From Actinomycetes bacterium (GTDB lineage Bacteria; Actinomycetota; Actinomycetes; Prado026): a stretch of 7,264 nucleotides of DNA. The notes under the pieces are model-generated. The model was not told the DNA's origin. It saw nothing but the letters and a program-made list of their open reading frames with translations, and searched no databases. The DNA lies in assembly GCA_025455945.1 (NCBI GenBank), contig JALOLN010000099.1, forward strand, positions 1-7,264, read 5' to 3'. How positions within the stretch are numbered: position 1 is the stretch's first letter; each line of letters opens with the position of its first letter. A program made the position numbers and the translations under genes. Below, piece after piece: positions 4,007 through 7,264 of the stretch.

Positions 4007-5185
4007 GTGCTCGCCATCGTCGCGCCCGGCCAGGGGGCCCAGACCCCCGGCTTCCTCACGCCCTGGCTCGAGTCGCCCGCACTGCGGACCCGGCTCGAGT
4101 GGCTCTCCGCCTGCGCCGGGCTCGACCTCGCCGCGCTCGGCACCGAGGCCGACGCGGACACCATCCGCGACACCGCCGTCGCGCAGCCGCTGCTCGTGGC
4201 GGCGGGCCTGCTCGCGCTGCTCGAGCTGTTCCCCCGGCCGGCCGACGCCTTCGAGCAGGTCGCGGTCGGCGCCGGCCACTCGGTCGGCGAGCTGACCGCG
4301 GCTGCCGCCGCCCACGTCGTCACCGCCGAGCAGGCCATGGTGCTCGTCCGCGAGCGGGGCCGCGCCATGGCCACCGCGGCGGCCGCCGCCCCGACCGGCA
4401 TGACCGCCGTGCTCGGCGGTGAGCGTCCCGCCGTGGCCGCCGCCCTCGCCGCCCACGGCCTCGTCGCCGCCAACGACAACGGTGCGGGCCAGCTCGTCGC
4501 CGCCGGGACCGTCGAGCAGCTCGACGCCCTGGCGGCCGACCCGCCGCCCGGGGCCCGGCTGCGCCGGCTGCCGGTCGCGGGTGCGTTCCACACCCACCAC
4601 ATGGCCCCGGCCGTGGCGACGCTGCGCGGGCTGGCCGCCGCCGTGACCACCCACGACCCCAGGACCCAGCTGCTCTCCAACCGCGACGGTGCGGTCGTCC
4701 ACGACGGCCGGGCGGTGCTCGACCGCATCGTCGAGCAGGTGGCGTCGCCGGTCCGCTTCGACCTGTGCCTGCAGACGATGGCCGACGTCGGCGTCACCGC
4801 CGTCCTCGAGCTGCCGCCGGCGGGCACCCTGACCGGGCTCGTCCGCCGGGTGCTCCCCGGCGTGGAGACGGTCGCGCTGCGCACCCCGGCCGACCTCGCC
4901 GCCGCCCGCGACCTCGTCGAGCGGCACGGCAGCCCCAGCCCGGTCGCCGACCTGCCGACCTGGCGGCTGCTGGTGGCACCGGCCAAGGGCACGTTCCGCC
5001 GCAACGGCGTCGGCGCCCTGCTGCGGCCCGGGGACCACGTCGGCGTCGTGGTCTCGCTCCGCGAGCAGCAGGTCGTCGCAGCACCGCACGGGGGGCACGT
5101 CGTCGAATGGCTGGTCGAGGACGGCGACCCGGTGGCCCCCGGCCAGCCGCTGCTGCGGCTGCACCCCGAGGAGGGCGCCGCATGA
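4007..5185 (+). CDS. fabD: Malonyl-CoA:ACP transacylase fused to a BCCP-like C-terminal domain
   Basis: FabD moves malonate from CoA to the ACP phosphopantetheine in the cytoplasm. Residues 1-300 are the transacylase. They contain APGQGAQ (6-12), the nucleophile elbow GHSVGE with catalytic S92, R117 for the malonate carboxylate, GAFHTHHM with catalytic H195, LLSNRDG (222-228), and PPAGTLTGLVRR (270-281). GTG 4007 is chosen because VLAIVAPGQG lines up residue for residue with the M. tuberculosis start (MIALLAPGQG) and GGTGG lies at 3998-4002. ATG 3980 would add nine unconserved residues and has no ribosome binding site. At 392 residues it is about 75-90 longer than ordinary FabD (about 302-316). 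The excess is a BCCP-like module (about 320-386) described separately. The gap after fasR carries a candidate operator. The stop overlaps the fabH start by 4 bases (ATGA). Confidence 0.93.
   Translation: MLAIVAPGQGAQTPGFLTPWLESPALRTRLEWLSACAGLDLAALGTEADADTIRDTAVAQPLLVAAGLLALLELFPRPADAFEQVAVGAGHSVGELTAAAAAHVVTAEQAMVLVRERGRAMATAAAAAPTGMTAVLGGERPAVAAALAAHGLVAANDNGAGQLVAAGTVEQLDALAADPPPGARLRRLPVAGAFHTHHMAPAVATLRGLAAAVTTHDPRTQLLSNRDGAVVHDGRAVLDRIVEQVASPVRFDLCLQTMADVGVTAVLELPPAGTLTGLVRRVLPGVETVALRTPADLAAARDLVERHGSPSPVADLPTWRLLVAPAKGTFRRNGVGALLRPGDHVGVVVSLREQQVVAAPHGGHVVEWLVEDGDPVAPGQPLLRLHPEEGAA
4964..5164 (+). other. Biotin carboxyl carrier-like domain within FabD, lacking the biotinyl lysine
   Basis: FabD residues 320-386 follow the two-half pattern of the AccB carboxyl carrier. 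The first half is LLVAPAKGTFRR (compare SPMVGTFYR) then RPGDHV. The second half is VVAAPHGGHVVEWLVEDGDPVAPGQPLLRL (compare EAEVSGTVVEILVEDGQPVEYGQPLFRI), a strong match. The 19-residue stretch from VGVVVSLREQ to HGG aligns without gaps to the AccB hairpin containing EAMKM. The biotinylated lysine corresponds to R352 (codon CGC 5060-5062), and the flanking methionines are L and E. The fold is likely a barrel-sandwich hybrid that cannot carry biotin or lipoate at the usual site. A proline-containing linker (about 300-318) joins it to the transacylase. Confidence 0.7.
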
Positions 5186-6192
5186 GCGGTCGGCCCAGCC
5201 TGCGGGCCCGGCCCGGTGCGCCGCACGCCCGGATCCTCGGCGTCGGCGGCTACCGCCCGGCCCGCGTCGTCCCCAACGCGGAGATCCTCACCGCGATCGA
5301 CTCCACCGACGAGTGGATCCGCGAGCGCTCCGGCATCACCGCCCGGCGCCGGGCGGCAGCCGACGAGTCCGTCGTCGACATGTGCGTGGCGGCGGCCGAG
5401 AAGGCGCTGGCCCAGGCCGGGACGACCGCCGACGAGATCGGCTGCGTCGTGGTCGCCACCGTCACCCACCTGCTGCAGACCCCGTCTGCCGCCGCGCTCG
5501 TCGCGCACCGGATCGGCGCGACCGGCGCCGCGGCGTTCGACATCTCCGCGGCCTGCGCGGGCTTCTGCCACGGGCTGGCGCTGGCCAGCGACATGGTGCG
5601 CGGCGGCTCGGCCCGGCAGGTCCTCGTCGTGGGCTGCGAGAAGCTCAGCGACATGATCGACCCGACAGACCGCGGCACGGCGTTCCTCTTCGGGGACGGC
5701 GCCGGGGCGGCCGTCGTCGGGCCGGCGGACACCCCGGGCATCGGACCGGTGGTGTGGGGCGCCGACGGCAGCCAGGCCGACGCGATCACGCAGGACGCCC
5801 CCTGGAGCGCGCTGCGCGACGGCGGCACCGACCACTTCCCCACGCTGTCGATGAACGGCCAGCAGGTCTTCCGATGGGCGGTGTTCGCCATGGCGCCGGT
5901 CTGCGAGCGGGCCCTGGACGCCGCCGGGGTGGGCATCGACGAGCTCGACGCGTTCATCCCGCACCAGGCCAACCTGCGCATCGTCGAGGCCATGGCCAAG
6001 AAGCTCGGCCTGCCCGGCGACGTCCCCATCGCCCGGGACGTCGTCGACACCGGCAACACCTCCGCCGCCTCGATCCCGCTGGCGATGGAGCGCATGCTCG
6101 CCGAGGGCCAGGCGCCGCACGGCGGTACCGCGCTGCTCATCGGCTTCGGCGCCGGGCTGTCCTACGCCGCCCAGGTCGTCACGCTGCCCTGA
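5182..6192 (+). CDS. fabH: 3-oxoacyl-ACP synthase III (initiating condensing enzyme)
   Basis: FabH condenses an acyl-CoA primer with malonyl-ACP to begin fatty-acid chains. The protein has 336 residues. The catalytic triad is complete: C125 in DISAACAGFCHG, H261 in FIPHQANLRI and N292 in TGNTSAASIPLAMER. Other family marks are STDEWIRERSGI (41-52), EKLSDMIDPTDRGTAFLFGDGAGA (153-176) and the end GFGAGLSYAAQVVTLP. The opening APHARILGVGGYRPARVVPN is nearly the same as Streptomyces FabH as I recall it, including a short N-terminal extension of about 13 residues absent from E. coli FabH. The ATG start follows GAGGAGGG (5168-5175) by 6 bases and overlaps the fabD stop. Streptomyces enzymes prefer branched and short primers while the mycobacterial one takes long-chain acyl-CoA. 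The preference here cannot be read with confidence, but the resemblance favours the Streptomyces type. Confidence 0.96.
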   Translation: MSGRPSLRARPGAPHARILGVGGYRPARVVPNAEILTAIDSTDEWIRERSGITARRRAAADESVVDMCVAAAEKALAQAGTTADEIGCVVVATVTHLLQTPSAAALVAHRIGATGAAAFDISAACAGFCHGLALASDMVRGGSARQVLVVGCEKLSDMIDPTDRGTAFLFGDGAGAAVVGPADTPGIGPVVWGADGSQADAITQDAPWSALRDGGTDHFPTLSMNGQQVFRWAVFAMAPVCERALDAAGVGIDELDAFIPHQANLRIVEAMAKKLGLPGDVPIARDVVDTGNTSAASIPLAMERMLAEGQAPHGGTALLIGFGAGLSYAAQVVTLP

Positions 6193-6249
6193 TCCCTGTC
6201 CCCCGCCCGACCCGTCCGCCCCACCCATCCCGCAAAGGAGCACCTGCCC
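6193..6249 (+). promoter_or_regulatory. C-rich acpP leader with strong ribosome binding site
   Basis: The 57 bases between fabH and acpP are mostly C with few G (six in the first 41), so little RNA structure is expected. AAAGGAG (6234-6240) lies 9 bases before the ATG. The other joins in the fabD-fabF run are 4-base overlaps, so acpP alone has an independent, open translation start. This fits the need for ACP in excess of the enzymes. No clear promoter hexamers are visible within it. Confidence 0.6.
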
Positions 6250-6501
6250 ATGGCCACCCAGGCTGAGATCCTCGCCGGCCTCGCCGAGATCGTGAACGAG
6301 GTCGCCGGCATCCCCGTCTCCGACGTCCAGCTCGACAAGTCGTTCGTCGACGACCTCGACGTCGACTCGCTGTCGATGGTCGAGGTCGTCGTCGCCGCCG
6401 AGGAGCGCTTCGGCGTCACGATCCCGGACGACGACGTCAAGGCGCTGAGCACCGTCGGTGACGCCGTGGCGTACATCCAGAACGCGGGCGTCCCGGCGTG
6501 A
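6250..6501 (+). CDS. acpP: Acyl carrier protein
   Basis: ACP carries the growing acyl chain on a 4'-phosphopantetheine arm and shuttles it between FabD, FabH and FabF. The protein has 83 residues, usual for actinobacterial fatty-acid ACPs. The attachment site is S40 in the motif DLDVDSLSMVEVV (35-47). Helix I (residues 4-18), the acidic recognition helix II starting at S40, and the end helix VGDAVAYIQN complete the four-helix pattern. It is strongly acidic, as expected. There is no long C-terminal tail of the mycobacterial AcpM kind. The ATG start has AAAGGAG 9 bases upstream. Its TGA overlaps the fabF GTG start by 4 bases (6498-6501). Its place between fabH and fabF supports a role in fatty-acid synthesis rather than polyketide synthesis. 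Confidence 0.96.
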   Translation: MATQAEILAGLAEIVNEVAGIPVSDVQLDKSFVDDLDVDSLSMVEVVVAAEERFGVTIPDDDVKALSTVGDAVAYIQNAGVPA

Positions 6502-7264
6502 CCGCGGGTCGGCGCGTCGTCGTCACCGGGGTCGGCGCCAGCACGCCGCTCGGCGGCGACGCCGCGTCGACCTGGCAGGCCCTGCTGGCCGGCCGCTCGG
6601 GGGTCCGCACCCTGACCCAGGACTGGGCGGCCGAGCTGCCGGTGCGGTTCGCCGCGAGCGTCGCCGTCGAGCCCACGGCCGTGCTGGACCGGGTCGAGGC
6701 CCGCCGACTGGACCGCACCCAGCAGCTGGCGCTGCTCGCCGCGCGCGAGGCGTGGGCCGATGCCGGCCGTCCCGACGTCGAGGCCGAGCGGCTGGGGGTC
6801 GTCGTCGCCTCCGGCATCGGTGGTGCGCTCAGCCTGCTCGGTGCGTGGGACACCCTGCGCGCGCACGGCCCCCGGCGGGTGTCGCCGCACACGATCCCCA
6901 TGCTCATGCCCAACGGCCCCGCCGCGGTCGTCGGCCTCGAGCTCGGGGCTCGGGCCGGCGTGCACACCCCCGTCTCGGCGTGCGCCTCGGGTGCCGAGGC
7001 GGTCGCCCAGGGGCTGGCGATGATCCGCAGCGGCCGGGCCGACGTCGTCGCCGTGGGCGGCACCGAGGCCTGCATCCACCCGCTGCCCCTCGCCGCGTTC
7101 GCGGCCATGATGGCGCTGTCCAAGCGCAACGACGAGCCGGAGCGGGCCAGCCGCCCCTACGACACGGGCCGCGACGGCTTCGTGTTCGGCGAGGGCGCCG
7201 CCGTGCTCGTCCTCGAGGGCGCCGAGCACGCCGCCGCCCGTGGCGCCCGTGTCTACGCCGAGGT
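6498..7264 (+). CDS. fabF: 3-oxoacyl-ACP synthase II, N-terminal part (3' end outside window)
   Basis: FabF elongates acyl-ACP by decarboxylative condensation with malonyl-ACP. From GTG 6498 the frame is open to the window edge, giving 256 residues of the roughly 410-420 usual for the family. RRVVVTGVGASTPLGGDAASTWQALLAGRSGV (5-36) is the classic opening. Catalytic C162 lies in TPVSACASGAEAVAQG (157-172). VVAVGGTEACIHPL, FAAMMALSKRND, SRPYDTGRDGFVFGEGAAVLVLE (218-240) follow in the expected order. The His pair that completes the Cys-His-His site is beyond the right edge. Cys162 followed by ASGAEA marks an active elongating synthase rather than a chain-length factor, where Cys is usually Gln. 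The start overlaps the acpP stop (GTGA) and there is only a weak G-rich stretch upstream, so translation is probably coupled to acpP. Confidence 0.95.
   Translation, partial: MTAGRRVVVTGVGASTPLGGDAASTWQALLAGRSGVRTLTQDWAAELPVRFAASVAVEPTAVLDRVEARRLDRTQQLALLAAREAWADAGRPDVEAERLGVVVASGIGGALSLLGAWDTLRAHGPRRVSPHTIPMLMPNGPAAVVGLELGARAGVHTPVSACASGAEAVAQGLAMIRSGRADVVAVGGTEACIHPLPLAAFAAMMALSKRNDEPERASRPYDTGRDGFVFGEGAAVLVLEGAEHAAARGARVYAE

Noticed and set aside
5090..5096. G-run in the fabD BCCP-like region as a possible sequencing frameshift that creates the tail
   Set aside because: The frame stays coherent across it. The BCCP-like pattern continues on both sides and ends in a stop that overlaps the fabH start neatly.
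3133..6243. A 1036-codon open frame on the minus strand across fasR, fabD and fabH
   Set aside because: It is antisense to three clearly identified genes with intact catalytic motifs. Its product is low-complexity Arg, Ser, Ala, Gly and Pro sequence typical of off-frame reading in GC-rich DNA, with no recognisable domain.
6162..7229. A 355-codon open frame on the minus strand opposite acpP and fabF
   Set aside because: It is a shadow of fabF and acpP, both of which have intact active-site motifs on the plus strand.

Overview
The window is very GC-rich DNA (roughly three quarters G+C by eye) with GTG starts, 4-base stop/start overlaps and actinobacterial fatty-acid genes in the order fasR-fabD-fabH-acpP-fabF. 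It is almost certainly from an actinomycete. The protein sequences and a V-type ATPase remnant suggest Geodermatophilaceae or a near relative, but that placement is a guess from memory.

Layout. (1) Positions 1-747, plus strand: the 3' end of a V/A-type ATP synthase subunit D gene, overlapping by 4 bases a universal stress protein gene. (2) Positions 744-2614, minus strand: a three-gene set read right to left. It holds a PHP-domain hydrolase with a PolX-like N-terminal helix-hairpin-helix domain, a secreted or membrane-anchored protein of unknown function, and a 69-residue two-helix membrane protein. The last of these converges on the stress protein gene so closely that the two stop codons share a CTAG. 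(3) Positions 2615-2764: a divergent control region with a perfect 13-base inverted repeat, an operator-like palindrome, and -10-like hexamers placed for leaderless transcripts on both sides. (4) Positions 2765-7264, plus strand: the fatty-acid synthase II block. It holds the PucR-type regulator fasR, malonyl-CoA:ACP transacylase fabD, 3-oxoacyl-ACP synthase III fabH, acyl carrier protein acpP, and the 5' part of 3-oxoacyl-ACP synthase II fabF, which runs off the window.

How the genes work together. FabD loads malonate from malonyl-CoA onto AcpP. FabH starts chains from a short acyl-CoA plus malonyl-AcpP, and FabF elongates. FasR, encoded immediately upstream, is expected to control the operon. 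Two palindromes with the same 9-3-9 geometry lie before fasR (2715-2735) and between fasR and fabD (3921-3941, overlapping the fasR stop codon). They are good candidates for FasR operators.

The most unusual item is the C-terminus of FabD. About 70 residues resemble the biotin carboxyl carrier protein fold, but the biotin-accepting lysine position is occupied by arginine (R352). This looks like a degenerate BCCP-like module fused to malonyl transacylase. No mobile element, CRISPR array, tRNA or rRNA was seen, and no stretch over 300 bases lacks a gene.
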